From Actinoplanes ianthinogenes (GTDB taxonomy: Bacteria > Actinomycetota > Actinomycetes > Mycobacteriales > Micromonosporaceae): a stretch of DNA of 64,000 nt. Made by a program: the position numbers and the translations under genes. The notes below the pieces were generated by a model. The model was not told the origin of the DNA and did no database searches. It was given only the letters and a program-made list of their open reading frames with translations. The DNA lies in the NCBI RefSeq assembly GCF_018324205.1, contig NZ_AP023356.1, positions 8,004,501-8,068,500 of the forward strand, written 5' to 3'. Positions 26,427 through 35,134 of the stretch are shown one piece after another (positions within the stretch are counted from its first letter, which is position 1; each line of letters opens with the position of its first letter).

Positions 26427-27113
26427 CTACCGCCGGCGTTTGCGGTAGCCGCGGATCGCATCGACGAGCACACCTCCGGTGCCGACCGTGACGCTGCCGG
26501 TCAGCAGGTGGACGAGCACGGCGCCCGCCGAGTCGTCGCCGAACCGTTCGTCGGCCCAGACCTCGACGCCGATCATCACGGCGAGCACGATCAGGGTGAT
26601 CACCACGGTGGCCGCGAGGCGGCGGCCGGTCCAGGTGGTGGAGTCCGATGCGGCCGGGACCGGTCGTTCGATCGCGGTGAGCAGGCGGGCGAGGCCGTCC
26701 GCGGTGCCGATCCGGGCGCGTTCCTCCGGGTGGGCCAGGTAGTGCCGGAGTGCGGCGGCGGCACGCTCCGGGCGGATGCCCTCGGTGACCACCGTGCCGC
26801 GGCGGACCAGCCGGTGGGTGACCCGGGCCGCCTCGGGGCGCCGGTAGCGCACCCGCACCTCGTGCGAGCTGACCTCGGGCGGGCGGTCCGGGTCGAGGGC
26901 GGTCCAGGGGAAGGTGAGCGCGCCGGAGTACTTGTCGGCGTGGACGCCGTCCTGGGTCAGGGTGACGGCGAGGCCGTGCCAGAGGGCCCGGAGGTAGGCC
27001 AGGAAGCCCAGGGCGGCGAGCGGTACGACGATCCGGTACTGGGCGGTTTCGGCCGGGCTCAGCAGCAGGAGGCCGAGCAGGGTCAGGTGGGCCACGCCGA
27101 ACAGGGTCGTCAT
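26427..27113 (-). CDS. PH-like membrane protein, paralog B
   Basis: 228 residues, a shorter relative of the gene 13 bases downstream: it lacks the first two membrane segments but keeps two N-terminal segments, the PH-like core (LTQDGVHADKYSGALTFPW) and two C-terminal segments. The C-terminal codons form a hairpin GCTACCGC/GCGGTAGC at the stop that may weaken read-through into paralog A. A more distant third paralog is at 56616-57413. Function unknown. Confidence 0.65.
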   Translation of the reverse strand: MTTLFGVAHLTLLGLLLLSPAETAQYRIVVPLAALGFLAYLRALWHGLAVTLTQDGVHADKYSGALTFPWTALDPDRPPEVSSHEVRVRYRRPEAARVTHRLVRRGTVVTEGIRPERAAAALRHYLAHPEERARIGTADGLARLLTAIERPVPAASDSTTWTGRRLAATVVITLIVLAVMIGVEVWADERFGDDSAGAVLVHLLTGSVTVGTGGVLVDAIRGYRKRRR

Positions 27114-27382
27114 GCCGGTCGACGGCGGCGCCCCATCGCATGATCACCCGCGGATCGTACAAGCGCCGGCAGGTCCCAAAGGTACAGAACCGCAGTCGCC
27201 GGTAGCAGTGGGACCAAGGGGACGCGCTGGCGGGTGGTCGTCGTCATGCGACTAATCTCGCGGTGGGTGCGGTGACGGCTCCGTGATCAATCTGTGGGTC
27301 GTCGGTGAGACCCCAGGCGTCCGGCAGCGGTACGTGCCACGATGGGCGAAGTGTGCGAGTGTCCCGGTTCGGAGTGGGAGAG

Positions 27383-29011
27383 ATGAGCGAACACGTTTCC
27401 GACAGCGCCGAGTGGCAGGCGCTTCAGGGCCACGCGGAGAAGTTCTCGGCGGTCCACCTGCGTGACCTGTTCGGCAGCGACCCGCAGCGCGGCGAGCGCT
27501 ACGCGGCCGAGGTCGCCGGCCTGTATGTCGACTACAGCAAGAATCTGGTCACCGACGAGGTCCTGTCGGCGCTGTTCGCGCTGGCCGGCCGGGCGAAGCT
27601 GAGCGAGCGGATCGCCGCGATGTTCGCCGGTGAGCACATCAACATCACCGAGGACCGCGCCGTGCTGCACACCGCGCTGCGCCTGCCGCGGTCGGCGTCG
27701 CTCGTCGTCGACGGCCAGGACGTGGTGGCCGACGTGCACGCCGTCCTGGACCGGATGGGCGCGTTCGCCGACAAGGTGCGCTCGGGCGAGTGGGTCGGGC
27801 ACACCGGTCAGCGGATCAAGACCGTGGTCAACATCGGCATCGGTGGCTCCGACCTGGGGCCGGTGATGGCCTACGAGGCGCTGAAGGATTACGCGCAGCG
27901 GGACATCGAGTGCCGGTTCGTCTCCAACATCGACCCCACCGATCTGTACGAGAAGACGCGCGACCTCGACCCCGCCTCCACGCTGTTCATCGTGGTGTCG
28001 AAGACGTTCACCACGCAGGAGACGCTGACCAACGCGACCGAGGCGCGGAAATGGCTTCTCGCCTCGCTCAGCGACGACGCCGCCGTCGCCAAGCACTTCG
28101 TCGCGGTCAGCACCAATGCCGAGAAAGTCGCCGCATTCGGCATCGACACCGACAACATGTTCGGCTTCTGGGACTGGGTGGGCGGCCGCTACTCGCTGCC
28201 CTCCGCGGTCGGCCTGTCCGTCATGATCTCGATCGGCAAGGAGCAGTTCGCCGAGATGCTCGCCGGCTACCACGCCGTCGACGAGCACTTCAAGAACACC
28301 CCGATCGAGCGCAACGTGCCGGCCCTGCTCGGCCTGCTCAACGTCTGGTACGACACATTCCTCGGCGCCCAGTCGCACGCGGTCCTGCCGTACGCGCAGT
28401 ACCTGCACCGCTTCGCCGCCTACCTCCAGCAGCTGACCATGGAGAGCAACGGCAAGTCGGTGCGGCTCTCCGGCGAGCCGGTCACCTACCAGACCGGCGA
28501 GGTCTTCTGGGGCGAGCCCGGCACCAACGGGCAGCACGCGTTCTACCAGCTGATCCACCAGGGGACGAAGCTGATCCCGGCCGACTTCATCGGCTTCAGC
28601 CGGCCGAACCACGACATCGGCGAGATGCACGACCTGTTCATGTCGAACTTCCTGGCGCAGACCGGGGCGCTCGCCTTCGGCCGGACGCTGGAGGAGGTGC
28701 AGGCCGAGGGCACCAAGCCGGCCGTCGCGCCGCACCGGGTGATGCAGGGCAACCACCCGACCACGACGATCCTCGCGGACAAGCTGACCCCGGCCGTGTT
28801 CGGGCAGCTCGTCGCGCTCTACGAGCACATCACGTTCACCCAGGGCGTGATCTGGGAGATCAACTCGTTCGACCAGTGGGGTGTCGAGCTGGGCAAGGTG
28901 ATGGCCAACCAGCTCGCGCCGAAACTGACCGCGGCGGACGCGCCGGCCGACGACGCCGACTCGTCGACGAACACGCTGATCAAGAGGTACCGGGCCGCCC
29001 GCGGCCGCTGA
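27383..29011 (+). CDS. pgi: Glucose-6-phosphate isomerase
   Basis: 542 residues, normal size for the long bacterial form. It interconverts glucose 6-phosphate and fructose 6-phosphate in the cytoplasm (glycolysis, gluconeogenesis, pentose phosphate return). Signature segments are intact: NIGIGGSDLGP (about 150-160), VVSKTFTTQET (about 208-218) and GQHAFYQLIHQGTK (about 381-394) with the catalytic Glu/His/Lys set. A GGGAGAG ribosome site precedes ATG 27383. It stands alone; the next gene has its own promoter-like element. Confidence 0.97.
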   Translation: MSEHVSDSAEWQALQGHAEKFSAVHLRDLFGSDPQRGERYAAEVAGLYVDYSKNLVTDEVLSALFALAGRAKLSERIAAMFAGEHINITEDRAVLHTALRLPRSASLVVDGQDVVADVHAVLDRMGAFADKVRSGEWVGHTGQRIKTVVNIGIGGSDLGPVMAYEALKDYAQRDIECRFVSNIDPTDLYEKTRDLDPASTLFIVVSKTFTTQETLTNATEARKWLLASLSDDAAVAKHFVAVSTNAEKVAAFGIDTDNMFGFWDWVGGRYSLPSAVGLSVMISIGKEQFAEMLAGYHAVDEHFKNTPIERNVPALLGLLNVWYDTFLGAQSHAVLPYAQYLHRFAAYLQQLTMESNGKSVRLSGEPVTYQTGEVFWGEPGTNGQHAFYQLIHQGTKLIPADFIGFSRPNHDIGEMHDLFMSNFLAQTGALAFGRTLEEVQAEGTKPAVAPHRVMQGNHPTTTILADKLTPAVFGQLVALYEHITFTQGVIWEINSFDQWGVELGKVMANQLAPKLTAADAPADDADSSTNTLIKRYRAARGR

Positions 29012-29031
29012 TTTCTGTCGGACCCTGCTTC

Positions 29032-29037
29032 TAGGCT
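29032..29037 (+). promoter_or_regulatory. -10 element for a leaderless AlkZ-like mRNA
   Basis: TAGGCT lies seven bases before the GTG at 29045 with no ribosome site between them. Confidence 0.4.
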
Positions 29038-29044
29038 CAGTGCC

Positions 29045-30121
29045 GTGGACACCGACACGGCACTGAGCCTTCGCATGCACAGCCTTCTCCTGGGTGACGT
29101 CGTCCGGGACTCGGTTCTCGGGATCACCGAGTGGTTCGGCGCCATGCAGGCGCAGGATCTCAACAGCGTGCTGTGGTCGCTCGGCGCGCGGCTGCCCGGC
29201 CGCACCCGGGAGGAGATCGTCGCCGAGACCGAGCGTCGCGACGTGATCCGGACCTGGCCGATGCGCGGCACCGTGCACCTGATCCCGTCCGCCGACGCGC
29301 ACTGGATGCTCGAGCTGACCGGCGTGCGGATGCTGGCCGGCGCGGCGAAACGCCGCGAGATGCTCGGGCTCTCGGAAAGCGACGCGGACAAGGCCGCCGA
29401 CATCCTCGGGGCCGCCCTGACGGGCGGCGGCCGCCTCACGCGATCGGCCTGCGTGGCCGCGATCAACGAGGGCGGCGTCGCGGTGAGCGGTCAGCTGGGC
29501 TACCACCTTCTGTGGTACGCGAGTCAGCGCGGCGTGACAGCCATCGCTCCCAACGAGGGCGCCGAGCAGACGTTCGTGCTGCTGGACGAGTGGGCGGACA
29601 CGCGGAACTCGCCGTCGCACGAGGAGGCGCTCGGCATCCTGGCGCATCGCTACTTCCGCGGGCACGGCCCGACCACCGCCAAGGACTTCGCCGGCTGGAC
29701 GAGCCTGCCGATGAAGGACGTCCGGGCCGGCATCGCGGCCGCCGGCCTGGAAAAGGTGGACGTCGACGGCGTGGAGATGTGGGCCGATCCGGCGGTCCTC
29801 GACGCCGGCCCGGTGCGCGGCTGGTGGGCACTGCCCGGCTTCGACGAGTACATGCTGGGTTACAAGGACCGGTCGATGATGGCCACCCCGGAGATGCTCA
29901 CGAGCATCGTCCCGGGCGGCAACGGGGTGTTCCAGTCGACGCTGGTCCGCGACGGCCGGGTGATGGCCGTCTGGAAGCGGACGCTGGGCAAGAAAGCGGT
30001 GTCCGTGCTGGTCTCGCCGCTTGTCGAGTTCACCGCCGCGGACTGGGCGAGCGCGGAGGAGGCGTTGCAGCCGTTCGGAACTTTCGTCGGCCTCCCGATA
30101 ACTGTTAAGAAACTTGCATAA
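29045..30121 (+). CDS. Winged-helix DNA-binding protein, AlkZ/HTH_42 family
   Basis: 358 residues of the family that includes the DNA glycosylases AlkZ and YcaQ. The segment GAMQAQDLNSVLWSL (about 32-46) contains the Q-x-Q motif that is catalytic in AlkZ. The segment MRGTVHLIPSADAHWM follows and the C-terminus has WKRTLGKKAV. AlkZ-type enzymes excise bulky alkyl or crosslink adducts; many relatives are uncharacterised, so repair activity here is inferred. No biosynthetic cluster is adjacent. The end overlaps the first of two direct repeats upstream of the chitinase gene. Confidence 0.8.
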   Translation: MDTDTALSLRMHSLLLGDVVRDSVLGITEWFGAMQAQDLNSVLWSLGARLPGRTREEIVAETERRDVIRTWPMRGTVHLIPSADAHWMLELTGVRMLAGAAKRREMLGLSESDADKAADILGAALTGGGRLTRSACVAAINEGGVAVSGQLGYHLLWYASQRGVTAIAPNEGAEQTFVLLDEWADTRNSPSHEEALGILAHRYFRGHGPTTAKDFAGWTSLPMKDVRAGIAAAGLEKVDVDGVEMWADPAVLDAGPVRGWWALPGFDEYMLGYKDRSMMATPEMLTSIVPGGNGVFQSTLVRDGRVMAVWKRTLGKKAVSVLVSPLVEFTAADWASAEEALQPFGTFVGLPITVKKLA

Positions 30122-30135
30122 GGGACTGTTAAGAA
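30101..30135. promoter_or_regulatory. Direct repeat upstream of the chitinase gene
   Basis: ACTGTTAAGAA occurs at 30101-30111 and again at 30125-30135 (24-base spacing, about two helical turns). The first copy lies in the last codons of the AlkZ-like gene. Spacing and position 80-115 bases before the chitinase ATG suggest a regulator-binding or promoter element. Confidence 0.45.
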
Positions 30136-30214
30136 CCCTTGATATTTGTGAACGTGAGGGACATCATCTGGTGTCACAGGTCACCTTCACGTTCTTCACT
30201 GTCGAGGAGTTCCC

Positions 30215-31546
30215 ATGCGTGTTCGCCGCCAGGTGCTGGCACTGGTCGCCGGGGTGGGGGTGGCACTGGGGTCGGCCGTGGCGTTCGCCGCGACGGGTGA
30301 GGCCGCGGTCGCCTGCTCCGCCACGGTCTGGGCGGAAGGCGTCACCTACACCGCCGGGCAGCAGGTGACCTACCAGTCCAAGCTCTACCAGGCACTGGTC
30401 ACGCACACGGCCTATGCCGGGACCGGCTGGAACCCGGCGGCCACCCCGACCCTGTGGAAGGACCTGGGCGCGTGCACCGGCGGCACCACGCCGACGCCGA
30501 CCGCCACCACGGCGTCGCCGACCGCCTCGCCGACGGCGTCCCCCACCGTCTCGCCGACCACCTCGCCCACCCCGACCCCCACCGCGACCGGCGGGACCTG
30601 CGCGACCAAGGGCCGCCCGGCCGGCAAGGTGCTGCAGGGCTACTGGGAGAACTGGGACGGCGCATCCAACGGCGTGCACCCCGGCCTCGGCTGGATCCCG
30701 ATCAACGACAGCCGGATCACCCAGCACGGTTACAACGTGCTGATGGCCGCGTTCCCGGTGATCCGCTCGGACGGCACGGTCCTCTGGGAGAACGGGATGG
30801 ACGCCGGCGTCAAGGTGCCGACCGCCGCGGAGATCTGCGCGGCCAAGGCGCAGGGCGCCACGATCCTGATGTCGATCGGCGGCGCGGCGGCCGGCATCGA
30901 CCTGAGCTCCAGCGCGGTCGCCGACAAGTTCGTCGCCACCATCGTGCCGATCCTGAAGGCGTACAACTTCGACGGCATCGACATCGACATCGAGACCGGG
31001 CTCTCCGGCAGCGGCAACATCAACACGCTCTCCGCCTCGCAGTCGAACCTGATCCGGATCATCGACGGGGTGCTCGCCCAGATGCCGTCGAACTTCGGTC
31101 TCACCATGGCGCCGGAGACGGCGTACGTGACCGGTGGCAGCGTGACCTACGGGTCGATCTGGGGCTCGTACCTGCCGATCATCAAGAAGTACCTGGACAA
31201 CGGCCGGTTGTGGTGGCTGAACATGCAGTACTACAACGGCTCGATGTACGGCTGCTCCGGTGACTCGTACTCGGCGGGGACCGTGCAGGGCTTCACCGTG
31301 CAGACCCAGTGCCTGAACAACGGGCTCACGATCCAGGGCGTGACGGTCAAGATTCCGTACGACAAGCAGGTGCCGGGCCTGCCCGCGCAGTCCGGCGCCG
31401 GTGGCGGCTACATGGCGCCGTCGCTGGTCACCCAGGCGTACAACTCGGTCCCGTCGATCAAGGGCCTGATGACCTGGTCGATCAACTGGGACGGCTCGAA
31501 GAGCTGGACCTTCGGTGACAACGTGAAGGCCATCCAGGGCCGCTGA
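30215..31546 (+). CDS. Secreted chitinase, GH18 with CBM5/12 module
   Basis: 443 residues. A signal peptide (hydrophobic core 8-26) precedes a CBM5/12 chitin-binding module (about 33-85: WAEGVTYTAGQQVTYQ, later WKDLGAC). A PT/SPT-rich linker (about 90-125) leads to the GH18 barrel. The catalytic motif DGIDIDIE (about 252-259) has the required DxxDxDxE acids. LWWLNMQYYNG and the final TWSINWD match the GH18 binding cleft. It hydrolyses chitin outside the cell. GAGGAG precedes the ATG and a strong terminator follows. Confidence 0.95.
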   Translation: MRVRRQVLALVAGVGVALGSAVAFAATGEAAVACSATVWAEGVTYTAGQQVTYQSKLYQALVTHTAYAGTGWNPAATPTLWKDLGACTGGTTPTPTATTASPTASPTASPTVSPTTSPTPTPTATGGTCATKGRPAGKVLQGYWENWDGASNGVHPGLGWIPINDSRITQHGYNVLMAAFPVIRSDGTVLWENGMDAGVKVPTAAEICAAKAQGATILMSIGGAAAGIDLSSSAVADKFVATIVPILKAYNFDGIDIDIETGLSGSGNINTLSASQSNLIRIIDGVLAQMPSNFGLTMAPETAYVTGGSVTYGSIWGSYLPIIKKYLDNGRLWWLNMQYYNGSMYGCSGDSYSAGTVQGFTVQTQCLNNGLTIQGVTVKIPYDKQVPGLPAQSGAGGGYMAPSLVTQAYNSVPSIKGLMTWSINWDGSKSWTFGDNVKAIQGR

Positions 31547-31560
31547 CGTACTGACTCCCT

Positions 31561-31595
31561 GATCGCCGGCCCGGGCCGTCCCCGGGCCGGCGATC
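31561..31595. terminator. Bidirectional terminator
   Basis: Perfect 15-base stem: GATCGCCGGCCCGGG (31561-31575) and CCCGGGCCGGCGATC (31581-31595) with a 5-base loop, followed by CCTTTG. It lies between the convergent chitinase and DHFR-like genes. Confidence 0.85.
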
Positions 31596-31601
31596 CCTTT
31601 G

Positions 31602-32159
31602 TCAGGCGGCCTGATAACGCAGGTAGACCACGCCGTTGGCGAAGCGGAGCTGCTCGGCCAGCTTGAGGTCGAGGCGTACGCCGCCGGGCAGGAAGCGGGT
31701 GCCGCCGCCGACCGCGACCGGCGAGACGAACAGCTGCACCTCGTCGACCAGGCCGGCCCGGAAGGCGTGCGCGGCCAGGTGCGGGCCGCCGATGCTCAGG
31801 TCCCGGTCGGCGGTGTCCTTCAGGGACTGCACCGCTTTCGGGTCGAAGGCCCGCTCGATCCGGGTCCGGGGCGTGTCGGCGGACTCCAGGGACGTGGAGT
31901 AGACGACCTTCTCGGCGGCCTGCCAGATCCGGGCGTAGTCGAGGACCGCGGGCGACGGGTCCGGGCCGGTGTGCGGGTCCGCCCAGAAGCGCATCACCTC
32001 GTAGAGCCGGCGGCCGTACAGATAGGTGCCGATCGGCCGCTCCAGATCGTTGACGAACGAGTGGACCTCCTCGTCCGGCGCGCTCCAGTCGAAGTTGCCC
32101 TGCTCGTCGTTGATGTAGCCGTCGAGCGAGATGATCCCCGTGCAGATCAGCCGTGCCAT
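31602..32159 (-). CDS. Dihydrofolate reductase family protein (RibD C-terminal type)
   Basis: 185 residues of the RibD_C/DHFR-like fold; the opening LICTGIISLDGYINDEQGNFDW and the later LSIGGPHLAAHAF are typical. It likely reduces an NADPH-dependent substrate, but such stand-alone members are mostly uncharacterised. ATG 32159 is supported by a GAAGGAG ribosome site nine bases upstream. It is a single gene on the minus strand. Confidence 0.88.
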   Translation of the reverse strand: MARLICTGIISLDGYINDEQGNFDWSAPDEEVHSFVNDLERPIGTYLYGRRLYEVMRFWADPHTGPDPSPAVLDYARIWQAAEKVVYSTSLESADTPRTRIERAFDPKAVQSLKDTADRDLSIGGPHLAAHAFRAGLVDEVQLFVSPVAVGGGTRFLPGGVRLDLKLAEQLRFANGVVYLRYQAA

Positions 32160-32235
32160 GCCGTCTCCTTCACGAGTTGTCCACAGGCCAGAGATCAACA
32201 TCCAAACGATCAATTAAACTGGTTGGCCTGGCCGC

Positions 32236-32695
32236 ATGCACATCGTCTGCGCGCCCGGGGGACGCGAGATCGAGGTGCGGCCACGCAGCCGCGAGGCCAC
32301 GCTGGCGGATCTTTTCCGTACGCTCGGCGTCCGCGACCCCGGCATCGCCGGCGTCGACGGGCACCCGGTGGAGACCTCGACGGCGATCGAGGACTCCGGC
32401 CTGCACGAGGGCGCGGTGCTGGAGGTGGGGCCGCCACCGCGTTCCGGTCCGCCCATTCCGCCACCCTACGAGATGGTGCAGGTCGCCGGGTTGCAAGCGG
32501 GGCGGGCGTTTCCGCTGCCGCCGGGGCGCTGGGTGGTGGGGCGGGGGCCGTCCGCGGCCGAACATCGACCTCGACGGGGATCTGCTCGGGGTGACGCTGC
32601 CGCGCCGGGCCCCGGTGCGACTCGGGCCCGGGCGCGGCTACCTGATCCACAACGGGGAGTGGGACATCATTCAGGCCGCTTCCGATACACGCTGA
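32236..32695 (+). pseudogene. Broken FHA-type gene fragment (FtsK/EccC-like N-terminus)
   Basis: The first 108 residues (MHIVCAPGGREIEVRP..., ending GRWVVGRGPSAA) resemble the ubiquitin-like plus FHA N-terminal part of FtsK/SpoIIIE-type secretion ATPases. At about 32560 the frame breaks: in the next frame the match continues as NIDLDGDLLGVTLP and GYLIHNGEWDII and stops at 32695. A single extra base explains this. No ATPase domain follows; the end overlaps the convergent methyltransferase. Probably a remnant; a sequencing error in a short FHA protein is possible. Confidence 0.5.
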
Positions 32696-33407
32696 TGTGG
32701 TCGGTGCTCCCCGGACCGAACGGCGCCCGGTCCCAGGTGGCGAACCGGTCCTCCAGCACCAGGCCGGCGGCGGTCGCCATCGCGTCGATCTGCTCCGGCC
32801 ACTGGTACCGCATGCCGAACGGTCGCAGCCGCACCCCGCCGTCGGTGAACGTGAGCGTCTGCCGGACGAAGGTCTGCGCGGCCCGGTCGTACTGATGCAG
32901 CCGCACCGTCACCGCCTCCTCGGTGACCGACTGCACCTGCACCTGCTGCTCGTCCCGGTCGAACGCCGCCGGATCGGGCACGAACGCCTCGACCACGAAG
33001 CGGCCGCCGGGCGCCAGGACCCGGGCCACGTTGACGAACAGGTCCTCCTGCCGGCCCGCGGAGGTCAGGTTGAACAGGGTGTTGAAGACCAGGTAGACCA
33101 GCGGATAGGGCCCGCGGACCGCGACGTCGGCCATGTCGCCGACGACCACGGCGATCTTGTCCCCGCCCGGCTTGCCGCGCATCAGCTCGACCATCTCGGG
33201 GGACGCCTCGATCCCGTCGACCGGCACGCCGCGCGCCGCGAGCGGCAGCGCCACCCGCCCGGAGCCGATGGCCAGCTCCAGCACCGGGCCGTCGCCGGCG
33301 AGCCCGGCGAGGAACGCCACGGCCTGCTCCGGGTCGGGTAACGCGGGACTGTCGTAGTGCGCCGCCCACTGCCGCCCGAACAATCCCGGATCGTCAAGTT
33401 TCGCCAT
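32667..33407 (-). CDS. Class I SAM-dependent methyltransferase
   Basis: 246 residues. The SAM-binding motif I is VLELAIGSGRVALPL (about 40-54), followed by an acidic VDGIEASPEM and the motif IV region YPLVYLVFNTLFNL. GGAGGC precedes ATG 33407. The substrate is unknown. It is divergent from the serine hydrolase gene with a 68-base gap. Its 3' end overlaps the broken FHA gene by 29 bases on the opposite strand. Confidence 0.85.
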   Translation of the reverse strand: MAKLDDPGLFGRQWAAHYDSPALPDPEQAVAFLAGLAGDGPVLELAIGSGRVALPLAARGVPVDGIEASPEMVELMRGKPGGDKIAVVVGDMADVAVRGPYPLVYLVFNTLFNLTSAGRQEDLFVNVARVLAPGGRFVVEAFVPDPAAFDRDEQQVQVQSVTEEAVTVRLHQYDRAAQTFVRQTLTFTDGGVRLRPFGMRYQWPEQIDAMATAAGLVLEDRFATWDRAPFGPGSTDHISVYRKRPE

Positions 33408-33475
33408 GCCTCCAGATCTATCCGCTCCCGGCGCGGCCCGGCAACCGGTTTGTGCCCGCTGAGCATGATGGGCGT

Positions 33476-34423
33476 ATGAGTGATCTTGCTGAGTTGGCCG
33501 CACGGACCGTGGCGAAGCTGGAGCCGAAGCGACCGGGCGTGGTGGTGGCCGCCATCTCGGGGGACGAGGTCGCGGTGCGCGGGTCGGCCGGGATGGACGG
33601 GACGACGCGGTTCGAGATCGGCTCGGTGACCAAGGTGTTCACCTCGCTCGTCCTGGCGCGGCGGGTGCAGGCCGGTGCGGTGCGCCTCGATGATCCGCTC
33701 GGGGACTTCCTGCCGGTGCCGGACGGGTGCGGGATCACGTTGCGGCAGCTGGCGACGCACACCTCCGGGTTGCCCCGGCTGCCGACCGGGATGCTGCTCG
33801 GCGCGCTGCTGCGGCCGGGCAAACCGGATCCGTATGCGGAATGTTCGGCGGATTTCCTGCTGCGAGCGCTGGCCCGGACCCGGATGCGGTCGGCCGGGAA
33901 GGTCCGCTACTCCAATTTCGGGGTGGGATTGCTGGGGCTGGCGCTGACGCGCCACGCCGGGCTCGACTATTCCGCATTGGTTGCGGCAGAGCTCGGGTCA
34001 CTGCTGCGGCTTTCCGGTACGGACGCGGCCGGCTCGACCGTGCAGGGGCATCGGCGCAATGGCCGGGCCGCCGCGCCGTGGCATCTGAACGCGCTGGTGG
34101 GGGCGGGCGGATTGCGGTCCACCGCGGATGATCTGGTGCGGTTCGTGCGGGGGCATCTGGGGGAGTCGCCATTGTCCGAGAGTGTTCAGTTGGCGCTGTC
34201 GGTGGAGGAGCGGGCCAATCCGTTCCTGAGCGCGCACCTGGGGTGGATGTCGCGGCGGCTCACCGATGAGCGGCGGCAGTATTTCCACAACGGGGGGACC
34301 GGCGGGTTCACGTCGTTCGTCGGGTTCGATCCGGCGGCCGGGGTGGGGGTGGTGGCGCTGAGCGCCACGGCCCGGTCCGTGGACGGGCCCGCCGTCGAGC
34401 TGCTCACCGCGCTGAGTTCCTGA
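33476..34423 (+). CDS. Serine hydrolase, beta-lactamase/class C-like
   Basis: 315 residues with the penicillin-binding fold: catalytic SVTK (SxxK, about 51-54), the YSN motif in RYSNFGVG (about 144) and a late HNGGTGGFTS (about 272) in place of KTG. No signal peptide is seen, so it is probably intracellular, resembling esterase/D-aminopeptidase relatives rather than a secreted beta-lactamase. The ATG follows CATGAT by six bases, consistent with a leaderless mRNA. Convergent with the next gene (6-base gap). Confidence 0.85.
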   Translation: MSDLAELAARTVAKLEPKRPGVVVAAISGDEVAVRGSAGMDGTTRFEIGSVTKVFTSLVLARRVQAGAVRLDDPLGDFLPVPDGCGITLRQLATHTSGLPRLPTGMLLGALLRPGKPDPYAECSADFLLRALARTRMRSAGKVRYSNFGVGLLGLALTRHAGLDYSALVAAELGSLLRLSGTDAAGSTVQGHRRNGRAAAPWHLNALVGAGGLRSTADDLVRFVRGHLGESPLSESVQLALSVEERANPFLSAHLGWMSRRLTDERRQYFHNGGTGGFTSFVGFDPAAGVGVVALSATARSVDGPAVELLTALSS

Positions 34424-34429
34424 GACGGG

Positions 34430-34879
34430 TCAGTCCCCGTCGGCTCTCCGCGCCACATATCCGGTGCGGAACAGGTCGAAGACCTTGGCGCGGTGGTCGA
34501 TCAGCGTCCGGCAGGCGGCGTCCAGCTCCTCGACGAACTCCCGGTCCGTGACGGCATACCGGTCCGGGAGCGCGAGCAGCCGCTCGCTGCCGTTCGGATC
34601 CCGCCCGGCACCGCACGCGCACGCCGTGATCAGCCACTCGCCGGTGCGGTATCCGAGCTCCAGGCGGTATTCCAGGTCGAAGCCGCTGGCCGGGTGATGG
34701 CCGCTGACGTACCACTCGACGCTCAGGCCGAGATCCTTGCGGACCAGGTAGAAGCTCGGCTTGACGGTGGTCATCCCGGGCTGGCGGCGCAGCCAGGCGG
34801 CCAGGCCGTTGAGGGCGTGCTGGACGTCGGCGGCGGCGGAGAGCACGGCGGCGGCGGACGGGTGGTGGTCGACGCCCAT
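34430..34879 (-). CDS. Hypothetical protein, 149 aa
   Basis: I do not recognise this protein. It is soluble, slightly acidic and has an N-terminal helical part (AAVLSAAADVQHALNGLAAW) and a beta-rich middle (SVEWYVSGHH...FDLEYRLELGYR) with two nearby cysteines in ACACGAG. Third-position G/C bias is strong, supporting it as real. It is convergent with the serine hydrolase and divergent from the kinase gene. Confidence 0.6.
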   Translation of the reverse strand: MGVDHHPSAAAVLSAAADVQHALNGLAAWLRRQPGMTTVKPSFYLVRKDLGLSVEWYVSGHHPASGFDLEYRLELGYRTGEWLITACACGAGRDPNGSERLLALPDRYAVTDREFVEELDAACRTLIDHRAKVFDLFRTGYVARRADGD

Positions 34880-35134
34880 GGTCAGCTCCCTCGGGAACGG
34901 CCTCGGAAATCCGCCGGAGATCGACCATGGTCATCTCTTGATGGTTGATCCCCGGTATCATCCACACCCATTGAAGGGTGTTTGCGGTGACAGCTCTCCT
35001 GTGACGACAATGGCAGTCCGGGAAGGCTGAGTCAAAATCGATCAACGGAAATCGGAGAGCGAATCAGATCAATTACCGGGCGGATCACCATCGGTCTTCC
35101 CGTGCTTTTGATCATTGTGTGAAAGGGTGCTGGG
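34880..35134. other. AT-richer divergent promoter region
   Basis: This 255-base gap between the 149-aa gene and the kinase gene is noticeably richer in A/T than its surroundings. It includes a small hairpin ACACCC...GGGTGT near 34965-34982 and the sequences TCAAAATCGATC and TTTTGATCATTGTG. It likely carries promoters for both divergent genes; exact elements are uncertain. Confidence 0.4.

Noticed and set aside
26425..26448. GCTACCGC/GCGGTAGC hairpin as an independent terminator
   Set aside because: It lies within the final codons of paralog B and just before paralog A; it may only attenuate and is noted with the gene.
27110..27247. 45-codon minus-strand frame with ATGA overlap to PH-like paralog B
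   Set aside because: It uses codons rare in the neighbours (CTA, CTT, GTT, GTA) and has no ribosome site; the overlap is probably chance.
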